Part shown: piece by piece, positions 28,114 through 37,433 of the stretch
Position numbering within the stretch: position 1 is the first letter of the stretch
How the letters are laid out: each line of letters opens with the position of its first letter
Assembly (NCBI GenBank): GCA_964343365.1
Contig: CAYFJI010000001.1
Span: 42,292-106,291 of the forward strand
Direction of reading: 5' to 3'
Origin: CAJXWH01 sp964343365
GTDB taxonomy: Bacteria; Pseudomonadota; Gammaproteobacteria; Arenicellales; UBA868
Length of the DNA: 64,000 nucleotides
Notes under the pieces: model-generated
Seen by the model: only the letters and a program-made list of their open reading frames with translations
Told to the model about the DNA's origin: nothing
The model's database searches: none
Program-made: the position numbers and the translations under genes

Positions 28114-28881
28114 TTACAACGATGATTGCAGGTGGCCACCGTCAACGACGATAGTAGTTCCAGTCATGTAAGACGAAGCGTTGGATGCGAGAAGGAGTAG
28201 CGAACCTGAAAGCTCTTCCGGCCTTCCTATTCGTCGTTGCGGAATATTTTTTACAATACCCTCGCCTTTTTTTCCCTCAAAAAAATCTTCATTCATTTCG
28301 GTCATAAAATATCCAGGAGCTATAGCATTGACCCGTATATTTTCTTTAGCCCATTCTAGAGCTAGGCTTTTGGTCAGTTGAATGAGCCCTGCTTTCGATG
28401 CTGCATAGGAACTTACAGCTTTTGCAACCCGATATCCCATAATAGAACTAATATTAATTATTGTCCCCGGTTGGTTTTGTTGAATTAATCGTTGTGCTAC
28501 TTGTTGTGCCACCAACCAAGCACCTTTAAGATTAGTATCGATCACACGATCCCATTCTGATTCAACAATTTCTGTAGCTAACAGAGTATTAGCCACACCA
28601 GCGTTGTTTACTAGAATATCTATCAGTCCCAATTCCTTTTCTAATTGGTCAAGAGCAGAAACAATTGTTTCTATTTTAGTTACGTCCATCTCATGAAACG
28701 ACGCCGTGGCGCCCATACTGTTTAATTCATCTGTAAACTGGCTTAGCCTATCTGTTCTTCGGGCCACAAGAGCTACCTTAGCTCCAGCCTTGACCAGAGT
28801 TTTTGCGAAATGCTGACCGAGACCACTGGATGCGCCTGTGACGAGCGCAGTGTGACCCTTTAAGCTAAAAAGTGTTTCCAT
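28114..28881 (-). CDS. Short-chain dehydrogenase/reductase
   Basis: A 255-residue classical SDR. The cofactor motif is TGASSGLGQHF (about 16-26) and the NNAG strand is VNNAGVANT. The catalytic Ser-Tyr-Lys are in NISSIMGYRV and SYAASKAGL. The C-terminus SYMTGTTIVVDGG is typical of FabG-like reductases. RRTDR after the second strand suggests NADP preference. It stands alone, 309 bp upstream on the minus strand from the IMPDH/GMP reductase-like gene. The substrate is unknown. Confidence 0.85.
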   Translation of the reverse strand: METLFSLKGHTALVTGASSGLGQHFAKTLVKAGAKVALVARRTDRLSQFTDELNSMGATASFHEMDVTKIETIVSALDQLEKELGLIDILVNNAGVANTLLATEIVESEWDRVIDTNLKGAWLVAQQVAQRLIQQNQPGTIINISSIMGYRVAKAVSSYAASKAGLIQLTKSLALEWAKENIRVNAIAPGYFMTEMNEDFFEGKKGEGIVKNIPQRRIGRPEELSGSLLLLASNASSYMTGTTIVVDGGHLQSSL

Positions 28882-29601
28882 ACCAATTCTGCATCCTACA
28901 CGTCAAAGAAACGACAGTTTAACCGAAACCAATCCAGAGGTTTGAATGCAAGAGATACTTTGATTATATTGGGCTTAAGACAAGATAATTAGCGTAATTT
29001 TTGATACGTGACCTCGAGCCATCCAGCCCTGCGATGGACTAATTCACCTTCGATAACCAGCCATCCTAGAGTATTCTGTATACCTTCGTGCCCTTTTGTG
29101 TGGGTGATTTCGCAATAAAGTCGATTGTAGTGCTATTTGTTTATAAACAGCACGTTTGGCTAATGACTATTATGAGTTCGAAATTCATTAGATGCACGAA
29201 AAATAAAGCTTAACATTTTGTTAGATTCGTATTCTTAAAAGCGGCTTTTTTGATTTGTTTAATTCTCAGATCATCAGATTACAAAAAATTTAACCTAATT
29301 TTTAAAATTAAATAAAATTTTTTCAAATCCAATGTTGTTGCGGAAATGCTTTTGAATCGATTTAGCCCCCGATTTTTAGGTCTAATCTTGCTACCAGTAA
29401 AATTATGTCCAGAGTATAGAATCGAAGGAGTATGAATTTTCGAGTTTGTTCCATACCTATTGAGTTATCTCTGATGAGGTAGAAAAATAGCTACCAATAC
29501 AGCTAAACTAAAGGTAATCAATTGACTAGACCCAATTCAAATGACACGGACTAGCCATAGATTTTTTTAATTAACGGTGATACCAAAAAGGATATAGTAA
29601 A
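28882..29601 (+). other. 720-bp region with no intact gene
   Basis: An AT-rich divergent region between the SDR gene and dsbC. I found no tRNA, terminator or convincing promoter. The only coding-like signal is a minus-strand frame at about 28989-29132 described separately. The right part (29280-29330) is almost pure A/T. It must contain the dsbC promoter and that of the SDR gene. Confidence 0.5.
28989..29132 (-). pseudogene. Possible fragment of a decayed small gene
   Basis: Read on the minus strand, this frame gives about 47 codons with protein-like composition, including CEITHTKGHEGIQNTLGW and HRRAGWLEVTYQKLR before a TAA stop. An in-frame TAG lies immediately upstream and there is no ATG, GTG or TTG in frame. 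It therefore looks like the surviving 3' end of a lost gene rather than an active one. I do not recognise the family. Chance open frame remains possible. Confidence 0.25.
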
Positions 29602-30360
29602 TTGATCGATTCGCATTTTGTGGCTTTTCCGGTGCTTCAGAGAATTGTTAAAATTTTATTCCTAGTTCTCTCCATTGCAGGAGTATCTGTTTGTGCGGTT
29701 GCTGATGATATTCCCCAGGCAGTTACTCAAGCGATCGTTGAAATTTTTCCTACCACCAAACCTAGTATTATTGAGGCAAGCCCACTACCAAATATATTTG
29801 TGGTGGTGATTGGGACAAATGTGATTTATATCTCCCATGATGGTCGCTATGCGATCTCTGGAGATTTGATTGAACTAGAGTCCGGCAAGAACTTGTCTGA
29901 GAATGTTCGAAGTAGTCTTAGAAAAAATATTATCGCAGACCTGGATGAATCGGGCTTGGTAATCTACAACCCACTCCAAACCCGAACTACCATAACTGTA
30001 TTTACGGATATTTCTTGCCCCTACTGCGCGCGCTTTCATGAAGAGATGGATGACTTGCTGAGTGCCGGCATTAGAGTACGGTACGCCGGTTTTCCACGAG
30101 CAGGTATTCCATCTAAAGCTAATGATGCTTTGGTCTCAGTTTGGTGTTCGGATGATCCAGAGACAGCTATGACTGATGCTAAATCAGGCAATTATGTGGA
30201 AGAGAGGAAATGTGATACATCTATAGATAAACATTTAGAGATTGCGGAAAGAATTGGTATTCGTGGTACACCAACGATTGTTTTGGCTAATGGAGACCTT
30301 ATACCTGGTTTCGTACCAGCAGATGAGATTATTAGGGCGATCGACGTAAACTTGGATTAA
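29602..30360 (+). CDS. dsbC: DsbC-like periplasmic disulfide isomerase
   Basis: A 252-residue exported protein. The N-terminal hydrophobic signal (about 13-32, IVKILFLVLSIAGVSVCAVA) ends in an A-D cleavage-like site. A DsbC-type dimerisation domain with VVIGTNVIYISHDGRY follows, then a thioredoxin fold with the active site TDISCPYCARFHEEM (CPYC) and the cis-proline loop GTPTIVLANG. It isomerises mispaired disulfides in the periplasm. The start is TTG, with AAGG about 10 bases upstream. It leads a run of three thioredoxin-fold genes. Confidence 0.88.
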   Translation: MIDSHFVAFPVLQRIVKILFLVLSIAGVSVCAVADDIPQAVTQAIVEIFPTTKPSIIEASPLPNIFVVVIGTNVIYISHDGRYAISGDLIELESGKNLSENVRSSLRKNIIADLDESGLVIYNPLQTRTTITVFTDISCPYCARFHEEMDDLLSAGIRVRYAGFPRAGIPSKANDALVSVWCSDDPETAMTDAKSGNYVEERKCDTSIDKHLEIAERIGIRGTPTIVLANGDLIPGFVPADEIIRAIDVNLD

Positions 30361-30471
30361 GTTTTGCTAATCGAGTTTGTAGGTTCTTTTTAAATTGAAA
30401 TCCGCGGTTAAATTTATAGCACTGTTAGCTGTCAATCTTGCAGCTAATCAAAGAGCTAGAGAATAAATAAC

Positions 30472-31014
30472 ATGCATTTTAGAAATGTATTCCTAAGAGC
30501 TCTTATTTTTAGTGTGGTTTTTTTTGATTCCCCTCTAATGGCTGATGAGATCTTAGATACGCCATTTTTTGCGATATCAAATTCTCCATATGCGTCAGAC
30601 TTCAGTTTATCTGATGAGAGAGGCAAGACATGGAGTCTTTCAACATTACAAGGCAAAGTAGTGGTGCTAAATTTTTGGGCGACCTGGTGTGTACCGTGTC
30701 GCAAAGAGCTGCCCAGTATGCGTGTGTTAACAGAAACACTGGATAGTGAACGTTTTCAGTTATTAGCAATTAATGTTGGTGAAGATTTATCAGATATTCA
30801 AAAGTTTATTGGGAATTTTGATCCACCATTGAATTTTCCTATATTGCTGGATACGAATATGAAAGTAGTTAGCGAGTGGGGTGTGAGGGGCGTGCCAACC
30901 ACCTATATTATCGACAAAAAAGGGCGATTGGTAGAATTTGCAGAAGGTGAAGTCAATTTTACACAGAAAACGATGGTGGAAAAACTCAGGTACTTCATTG
31001 TAGACGATTTTTAA
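30472..31014 (+). CDS. TlpA-like thiol-disulfide oxidoreductase
   Basis: A 180-residue secreted thioredoxin-like protein. The signal peptide is at about 1-24 (FLRALIFSVVFFDSPLMA). The AlkC/TlpA fold contains KVVVLNFWATWCVPCRKELP with a CVPC redox site, and the cis-proline loop VRGVPTTYIIDKKG. Such reductases keep periplasmic thiols reduced, for example for cytochrome c or copper-site assembly. It lies 111 bp after dsbC and 27 bp before the DsbE-like gene, probably co-transcribed with the latter. Confidence 0.87.
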   Translation: MHFRNVFLRALIFSVVFFDSPLMADEILDTPFFAISNSPYASDFSLSDERGKTWSLSTLQGKVVVLNFWATWCVPCRKELPSMRVLTETLDSERFQLLAINVGEDLSDIQKFIGNFDPPLNFPILLDTNMKVVSEWGVRGVPTTYIIDKKGRLVEFAEGEVNFTQKTMVEKLRYFIVDDF

Positions 31015-31041
31015 GATTAATTTATAAAAAATATTATATTC

Positions 31042-31569
31042 ATGAGAACGCTAAAGTTTTTTTTGCCAATTTCGATTTTTTTGGTATTGATTGCTTTTTT
31101 AACTGTTGGTTTGAGTCTTGATCCTGGGAAGGTGCCTTCCCCATTGATTAATCGACCGGCGCCAAATTTTAAATTGCCAGAATTGGTGAAAAAAGGCTCG
31201 GAATTTTCTACTTTGGATCTCCAAGGAGAAGTCTGGTTGCTCAATGTTTGGGCTTCCTGGTGTGTTGCCTGTCGTGATGAACATAAATATTTGCAGATAT
31301 TGGAGCGCGAGAAGATGGCCCAATTGATTGGCCTTAATTACAAAGATAAAGCCGAAGATGCTATTCTTTGGCTGAATACTTTTGGTAACCCATATTCCAG
31401 TATAGCTGTAGATTTAGTAGGTGATGTAGCCATCGATTGGGGCGTTTACGGTGTCCCAGAAACCTTTGTGATTGATTCGGAAGGAATGATCCGATATAAG
31501 CACATTGGACCAGTCAACCAAAATGTCCTGGACAACGAAATTTTGCCACTTTTACGACGGATTCAATGA
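31042..31569 (+). CDS. dsbE: DsbE/CcmG-type thioredoxin
   Basis: A 175-residue membrane-anchored thioredoxin. One N-terminal helix (about 5-25) is followed by the CcmG-type entry DPGKVPSPLINRPAPNFKLP, the active site LNVWASWCVACRDEH (CVAC) and VYGVPETFVIDSEG. CcmG reduces apocytochrome c before heme ligation. No ccmF, ccmH or ccmI is adjacent, unlike the usual ccm operon. The gene is therefore either a detached ccmG or a paralogue. Confidence 0.86.
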   Translation: MRTLKFFLPISIFLVLIAFLTVGLSLDPGKVPSPLINRPAPNFKLPELVKKGSEFSTLDLQGEVWLLNVWASWCVACRDEHKYLQILEREKMAQLIGLNYKDKAEDAILWLNTFGNPYSSIAVDLVGDVAIDWGVYGVPETFVIDSEGMIRYKHIGPVNQNVLDNEILPLLRRIQ

Positions 31570-31603
31570 AAAGTTTCTGGTTAAATCAGGATGAAAAAAC
31601 ACG

Positions 31604-32476
31604 TTAGACGATCTTTCTGAGATCATACTCGAGAATACCTTCGGCCCCATTTTGGCGCAATTTTGGGATTAGATCGCGGACGATATTGCTATCAACGACA
31701 GTTTCAAGCGCTACCCAGCCTTTATCTGACAATTTACTTATAGTGGGTGAATGTAGGCTCGGGAGCTGGGCAATAATTGCTGCCAGATTTTTTTCAGGAG
31801 CGTTCATTTTTAGTGCCACCTTTTGTCGTGCTCGTAACGAAGCTTGAAGAAGTAATGCAATTTGCTCTATTTTATCCCTTTTCCAGGGATCAGATAGGGC
31901 CTCTTTGTTGGTGATTAAGCGGGTATGTGTGTGCAACAAATCACAGATTATGCGTAAACCGTTGGCGCGAATAGTGTTGCCTGTCTCAGTAATTTCAACT
32001 ACCGCATCAACAAGTCCTTGTACAGCTTTGGCCTCTGTAGCCCCCCATGAAAATTCCACCTCACAATCGATATTTCGTTCACTCAGATATCGACGAGTAA
32101 ACTGAACAAGTTCAGTAGCAATCTTTTTTCCATTCAAGTCTTCAAGTGATTGAATAGAAGAGTTTTCTGGCACTACCAGAACCCATCTACAAGGTTGGTT
32201 GGAAGTTTTTGAATATACTAAATCGCAGACTTCTTCAACTTCAATTCCACTTTCGAGTATCCAATCAAGACCCGTAAGCCCTAGATCTAAGCTACCTTGA
32301 CCCACGTAAATTGCCATTTCCTGAGAGCGTACTAACGCGCATGAAATCTCAGGATCGTTGATACTCGGGAAGTAATTCCGTGATTGCGGACGTATTTCCC
32401 ACCCAGCTTGTCGAAATAAACCAATAGTTGCGTCTTCTAAACTACCCTTTGGTATTCCAAGATTTAATTTACGCAT
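31604..32476 (-). CDS. hisG: ATP phosphoribosyltransferase, long form
   Basis: HisG catalyses the first step of histidine synthesis, ATP + PRPP to phosphoribosyl-ATP. The 290-residue length and a C-terminal regulatory ACT-like domain (about 215-290) identify the self-sufficient long form that needs no HisZ. Visible are LNLGIPKGSLEDATIGLF, the DLGLTGLDW segment and the PRPP-binding strand VQGLVDAVVEITETGNTI. It stands alone: no other his genes flank it, and it is convergent with dsbE at 34 bp. Confidence 0.94.
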   Translation of the reverse strand: MRKLNLGIPKGSLEDATIGLFRQAGWEIRPQSRNYFPSINDPEISCALVRSQEMAIYVGQGSLDLGLTGLDWILESGIEVEEVCDLVYSKTSNQPCRWVLVVPENSSIQSLEDLNGKKIATELVQFTRRYLSERNIDCEVEFSWGATEAKAVQGLVDAVVEITETGNTIRANGLRIICDLLHTHTRLITNKEALSDPWKRDKIEQIALLLQASLRARQKVALKMNAPEKNLAAIIAQLPSLHSPTISKLSDKGWVALETVVDSNIVRDLIPKLRQNGAEGILEYDLRKIV

Positions 32477-33181
32477 AGCTTAAGAATCCTTAGGAGATGC
32501 CAGCTCCGAATAATAGGTGGATTTGACGGCAATTATCGCACAGACTTGCAAGCAGAAACGCCTTGCGAGATATATACGCTGTTAAACAACCTATAAAGTG
32601 AAGCCTCATATTTTAAGGTAGTCCGACCTATAGTGCGGTAAAAGGCCTACCTGGCACCGTAGCGCATATCAATACAGTGTTTGTTATTTTGCTCATAGTA
32701 GTTTTCACCCTCAGGCTTCGATACATAGTGATTTTTTCCTTAGCAAAGTTGAACTGAAGGTTTCTAAAGATAATGTGCGAGCTTCTCCATCTTAGTTGCT
32801 AATTCTCTGACGTAAACGGTTGATCTAAAAGTGGGAAATAATAATTCTTGTTCATCAAATTGGCTCGATCTAAGACTAAATTATTCACATTATTTGATTG
32901 ATGTGAGTGTTTTGTTAAATTATATAGAGCAGATCATTATCGAGAGGCTAACTTATTCTTAACTGATTGATTATAATGGGAAAAATATGTTGCTCAAGAA
33001 ATGAGCAATTCAAAGAAAACCTGAGAATACTATGATATTCCAATGATTATAGAGCATTTATTCACAGAGTTATCCACAACAAACTGTGGGCAACTCTGAA
33101 GTCCTTTTTTTCTCAATACCTTACCAAAGTTCGTTACGAAATGACTCGCGCCTTTCTCTCTAAATTAGGACTAAACAATTC
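32477..33181 (+). other. 705-bp gene-free region between hisG and priA
   Basis: A divergent intergenic region with no ORF I would accept. Its right half holds three exact DnaA-box consensus sites (TTATNCACA) and a fourth degraded inverted one, described separately, plus GATC sites at 32822, 32867 and 32932. An isolated TATAAT lies at 32972-32977 without a good -35. The left half (32477-32800) shows nothing I can assign. Confidence 0.6.
32881..33098 (+). promoter_or_regulatory. DnaA-box cluster with inverted repeat; candidate origin or DnaA-binding locus
   Basis: TTATTCACA occurs at 32881-32889 and again at 33058-33066. TTATCCACA follows at 33070-33078, and its imperfect inverted partner TGTGGGCAA is at 33085-33093. 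The last two boxes form the arms of a long inverted repeat (33065-33098: CAGAGTT, CCACA, a 6-base loop, TGTGG, AACTCTG). The phrase CAGAGTTATCCACA also occurs in the E. coli oriC. The AT-rich stretch between the first and second boxes could serve as an unwinding element. Role as oriC, or a DnaA titration or reactivation site, is inferred. Confidence 0.55.
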
Positions 33182-35419
33182 TTGAAAATACAAAAAAAAG
33201 ATCCTCGCGAAACTGTAGTTAAAGTGGCATTGCCAGTGCCTCTTAGGAGAACATTCGATTATCGCTTATCTGATGATCAATGCCGAGTTAAGCCTGGATT
33301 TAGGATCGAAGTTGAGCTTCAGAATCGTCGGATGGTCGGTTTAGTAATGAAAGTAGGATCAAATTCGAGTGTTCCGCTGCATAGGCTTAAAATGGTGAGT
33401 GCTGTCATCGATCAAGAGCCGTCTGTCCCGCCTAAGTTTTTGAGATTTCTTATGTGGGTATCTCAGTATTACCACCATCCAGTCGGTGAGGTTATTCAGT
33501 CAGCATTACCGAGCGTGATTCGTAGAAATCAAGTGATGCGCCCAAATTTGCCTGCACGCTATTTTTTGACACCGTCTGGTCAGTCGGCTTTAATTGATTT
33601 GTCCAAGCGTGCCAAAGTGCAAAAAGAAATACTATCCGCGTTAAAAAAGGCTGGTACTGAGGGTTTATTGGCATCGAAACTGAATCAACTGTTTATTAAA
33701 AGTCCAACAACAACCTTAAATTTGTTGCAAAATAGACACTGGATTTATTCTGAATCTAGGGTTGAAGATTATTTGCTGCAGGGTGCTCAAGAAAGGACAC
33801 CCGCCCTTAACCCATCACAAATCAAAGTAATTGACAAAATAAAGTCTAATTTCTTCACCTATGCGCCATTCCTTTTGCAGGGTGTTACGGGTAGTGGAAA
33901 AACAGAAATTTACTTAAGAATAGCATCTAGTATATTGAAGTCTGGTCATCAAGTTCTTGTTTTGGTTCCAGAAATTGCTTTGACGCCACAACTTTTGGAT
34001 CGGTTTGAACATGGCATCGTTGGAAAAATAGCAGTAATGCATTCGGGCCTCACGGATCGTGATCGTCATATTGCTTGGTGGTCAGCCAAACAAGGGCTTG
34101 CTGACGTTATTGTTGGCACACGTTCCGCAGTGTTTATACCATTAGCGCGACCTGGCTTATATATTATCGATGAGGAGCATGATCAGTCTTACAAGCAACA
34201 AGATGGATTCCGCTATCATGCAAGAGATTTGATAGTGAAACGAGCTCATCAGGATGGAGTTCCTGTAGTCTTAGGTTCAGCGACTCCATCATTTGAGTCG
34301 ATAGAGAACGCTCAGCGACAGCGTTATCACCACCTGCAACTTCAGAGACGAGCTGGGGGCGCAATTCTACCCTCTTTTCAACTATTGGACTTAACACGAC
34401 TACCTACAAGGTTTGGCATCACCGCACCTGTAATTCATGCTTTGCAAGAACGTTTAGATCGGCAGGAACAGAGCATTGTTTACGTCAATCGTCGCGGATT
34501 TGCTCCAATTTATATGTGTGTGTCTTGCAGTTGGCAAGCTCGATGCAATAGGTGTGAGATTCGAATGACTCTGCATCAAACAACTCGACACCTGCTTTGC
34601 CACCATTGTGGGCAGTCACGTGCTTTGCCAGAAAATTGTCCAGAATGCGGTCATGCCAAATTTTATCCAATTGGCGAAGGTACGCAAAGAATCGAAGATG
34701 CATTAAAAAAAGAGCTACCGACAGCTCGAATTCTGAGAATTGATAGTGATGCCATACATTCTTCAATTCAATTTAAAACTATTCTGACACAAGTGAAAAA
34801 GAGAGAGGTAGATGTACTTGTTGGTACACAACTTTTGGGAAAAGGCCACGATTTTCCAGCAGTTACTTTAGTATGCATTTTAAATGCTGATAGTGGTCTC
34901 TATAGCATTGACTTTAGGGCGGCGGAGAAATTATATCAACAGTTAACACAGGTGGCCGGAAGAGCTGGCCGTGGCCAAAAACCCGGCCAAGTTTTGGTTC
35001 AAACAAGATATCCTGATGATGCTTCCTTTTTAAAACTTTCAAGAAATGATTTTGATGGTTTTGTGAAGTCAGAACTGTCACAACGACGTTTAGCTGAATG
35101 TCCACCATTTAAAAGATTTGTGCTATTGCGTGCTGATTCTTCTGTTCGAGGTGCTTCCCTTAAATTTGTCTCTGCTGCTGCCGCTTCTGGCCGGCGTAAA
35201 CTAATGGCACTAAATGAAGCTAGTGTACAAATATTTGACCCAGTGCCATCCCCAATGGAGCGTAAAGCTGGACGTTATCGTGCTCAGTTGCTTGTAACGA
35301 GTTTAGCCCAAGGCCCGTTGCATGATTTTCTTGATCAATGGATAGAAGATATAGAAAAGCTTAAAGAGAGGCGCCTATCACGTTGGTCGCTGGACGTAGA
35401 CCCAGTAGAGATGTACTAG
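33182..35419 (+). CDS. priA: Primosomal replication-restart helicase PriA
   Basis: A 745-residue superfamily 2 helicase that reloads DnaB at collapsed forks. The N-terminal DNA-binding domain starts VALPVPLRRTFDYRL. Walker A is GVTGSGKTEIY (about 234-244) and the DEAD-type box is IIDEEHDQSYKQQDGF (about 328). Zinc-binding cysteines are in CVSC, CNRC, CHHC and CPEC (about 446-487). Motif V is VGTQLLGKGHDFP and motif VI is QVAGRAGRGQKPG. The start is TTG with GGA about 11 bases upstream. The DnaA-box cluster lies directly upstream. Confidence 0.95.
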   Translation: MKIQKKDPRETVVKVALPVPLRRTFDYRLSDDQCRVKPGFRIEVELQNRRMVGLVMKVGSNSSVPLHRLKMVSAVIDQEPSVPPKFLRFLMWVSQYYHHPVGEVIQSALPSVIRRNQVMRPNLPARYFLTPSGQSALIDLSKRAKVQKEILSALKKAGTEGLLASKLNQLFIKSPTTTLNLLQNRHWIYSESRVEDYLLQGAQERTPALNPSQIKVIDKIKSNFFTYAPFLLQGVTGSGKTEIYLRIASSILKSGHQVLVLVPEIALTPQLLDRFEHGIVGKIAVMHSGLTDRDRHIAWWSAKQGLADVIVGTRSAVFIPLARPGLYIIDEEHDQSYKQQDGFRYHARDLIVKRAHQDGVPVVLGSATPSFESIENAQRQRYHHLQLQRRAGGAILPSFQLLDLTRLPTRFGITAPVIHALQERLDRQEQSIVYVNRRGFAPIYMCVSCSWQARCNRCEIRMTLHQTTRHLLCHHCGQSRALPENCPECGHAKFYPIGEGTQRIEDALKKELPTARILRIDSDAIHSSIQFKTILTQVKKREVDVLVGTQLLGKGHDFPAVTLVCILNADSGLYSIDFRAAEKLYQQLTQVAGRAGRGQKPGQVLVQTRYPDDASFLKLSRNDFDGFVKSELSQRRLAECPPFKRFVLLRADSSVRGASLKFVSAAAASGRRKLMALNEASVQIFDPVPSPMERKAGRYRAQLLVTSLAQGPLHDFLDQWIEDIEKLKERRLSRWSLDVDPVEMY

Positions 35420-35708
35420 TTTTTTGGCCAGATTCTTTTTAACTTGCTATAGTTGAACTTGTTTGTGGAAAGATTACAAAACATTGCTGAACGTGGAGAT
35501 GTTACTCTAAGATGGTCGCATATGAGCTAATATGCAGGTTGAACTCTTATGCAAATTCTTACTAATATGCGGAGCGATGAAATATAGTTTCGTAAAATAT
35601 GATAGGTAGAGCAAGGACTCGCATGCGAACTGATTAAGCAAATTTGATGTAGTCGACCGAGGATAGTCATAATCCTTACAATCAACTAATCTGGTTAATA
35701 ACAATCTC

Positions 35709-37433
35709 ATGTCAAAAAAGATAGATTCTTCGGCTATTTTAGCAATAACTTTCGGTGGGCATGATACTTCAGCAGCTTTAATGATAGGGGATGAGCTTGT
35801 GGCGGCGTGTGCACAAGAGAGGTACACATTGGACAAGCACAGCCGTCGATTTCCCCTTGATGCAATAAACGATTGTTTATCAATAGGCAAGCTAAATATT
35901 ACAGATCTTGATCAAATAGCTTTTTGTGATGATACCAAATATTTGGTTCGAGAACGTTATCTTAGACCCGCTCTTGAAGACAATGAACGACTTAACTTTT
36001 TGTTGAATGATATTGAAAAAATTCCAGAAACGTTGTCAATTGACGATAGGATACGTGATGAAACTGGTTTCACGGGAGAGATTAGGCAATATCGACATCA
36101 CCTTTGTCATCTCGCAAGCGCATATTATCCAAGCGGTTTTAATGAGGCCTTATTAGTTAGTTATGATGGCATGGGAGAGTGGGAAACTGGTTTGTTGGGG
36201 ACTGGAAAGGATGGCGAAATCAATGTACAAGAAAATCAAGTTTGTTTTCCCCACTCATTGGGATTGGTATATTCTGCCATTACTTTTTATCTTGGTTGGC
36301 GGCACCATTGCGATGAAGGAATAATTATGGGATTGGCACCGTATGGTGATCCAAAAGCTAATATTCCTGAATCTAGCCGAACCTATATTGGACTAATGGA
36401 AGAAATGATTGTTGAAACAGGAGATTTTAATTATGAGATTGATCAACGTTGGTTTTCTTATTACCGTGAACGAAACAAATGGGTTAGTGATGAATTCATA
36501 GAGTTGATGGGACCTAAACGCGAATCAAATACAATGGTAAATCCCCACCATATGAATTTAGCGGCGGCGTTGCAGATGAGATTAGAAACGGTGGTTCTTA
36601 ATCAGTTGAAGCGTGCGAGAAAACAATTTGACATTCCACGCCTTGCTATGGCGGGTGGAGTTGCTTTGAATTGCTCGATGAACGGAAAGATTGAATCAAG
36701 TGGCTTATTCGATGAAATATTTGTTCAGCCAGGTAGCGGAGATGATGGAACAGCGATCGGTGGTTGTTATCTGGCTCGAAAAACGTTCAACCGAAGTATG
36801 AAACCAGTTCGTATGAATAATTACTATAAGGGTTATCGTCCAAGGGGAAATGAGATCGATGAAGTTGCGAATAGCTCTGATTTGGAATACACGAAACCTC
36901 ATGATTTTTATGGAGTCATTGCGGAGCGACTTGCGTCGGGGAAAATTGTTGCTTGGTTTCAAGGAGGGGCTGAGTTCGGCCCACGTGCACTCGGGAACCG
37001 CAGTATTCTTGCCAAACCATATCCTGAATCAATGAAGGATTTTATTAACGAGAGAGTAAAGTTTCGAGAATATTTTCGTCCCTTTGCTGGCGCTATATTA
37101 TTTGAACATCTAGCGGATTATTGTGATATCTCGCAATTAAGCCCCCACATGTTGATTGCCTGTAAGATCCATGAAGAAAGGCAAAAAGAGGTTTCTGCTG
37201 TTGTTCATGTAGATGGAACTTGCCGGATTCAAACGGTTGACGAGAGTGATAACTTGCGTTTCAGGAAATTGATAGAAGCATTCTACCGATTGACAGGTGT
37301 TCCGGTCATTTTAAATACATCTTTTAATGTTAAAGGTCAGCCGATCGTAAATACTCCCCAACAGGCAATCGATACTTTTAAGAAAACAAATTTAGATTGT
37401 TTAGCTCTTGGAGATTTGTTTTTTGAGAAATAG
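35709..37433 (+). CDS. NodU/CmcH-type carbamoyltransferase
   Basis: A 574-residue O-carbamoyltransferase. The N-terminal Kae1-like domain begins ILAITFGGHDTSAALM, with the metal-site histidines in YRHHLCHLASAYY and the nucleotide segment LLVSYDGMGEWETG. The C-terminal YrdC-like domain has WFQGGAEFGPRALGNRSIL and FREYFRPFAGAI. It uses carbamoyl phosphate and ATP to carbamoylate a hydroxyl, here probably on a sugar, since it opens the polysaccharide locus. It has about 290 bp of upstream non-coding DNA after priA. Confidence 0.9.
   Translation: MSKKIDSSAILAITFGGHDTSAALMIGDELVAACAQERYTLDKHSRRFPLDAINDCLSIGKLNITDLDQIAFCDDTKYLVRERYLRPALEDNERLNFLLNDIEKIPETLSIDDRIRDETGFTGEIRQYRHHLCHLASAYYPSGFNEALLVSYDGMGEWETGLLGTGKDGEINVQENQVCFPHSLGLVYSAITFYLGWRHHCDEGIIMGLAPYGDPKANIPESSRTYIGLMEEMIVETGDFNYEIDQRWFSYYRERNKWVSDEFIELMGPKRESNTMVNPHHMNLAAALQMRLETVVLNQLKRARKQFDIPRLAMAGGVALNCSMNGKIESSGLFDEIFVQPGSGDDGTAIGGCYLARKTFNRSMKPVRMNNYYKGYRPRGNEIDEVANSSDLEYTKPHDFYGVIAERLASGKIVAWFQGGAEFGPRALGNRSILAKPYPESMKDFINERVKFREYFRPFAGAILFEHLADYCDISQLSPHMLIACKIHEERQKEVSAVVHVDGTCRIQTVDESDNLRFRKLIEAFYRLTGVPVILNTSFNVKGQPIVNTPQQAIDTFKKTNLDCLALGDLFFEK

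Noticed and set aside
33065..33110. Inverted repeat followed by a T-run, resembling an intrinsic terminator
   Set aside because: No plus-strand gene precedes it to terminate (hisG runs the other way), the T-run is 5-6 bases from the stem, and the arms are DnaA boxes, which explains the symmetry better.
35507..35890. 127-codon minus-strand ORF between priA and the carbamoyltransferase
   Set aside because: Half of it is antisense to the carbamoyltransferase N-terminus and the rest has no recognisable domain or ribosome site.
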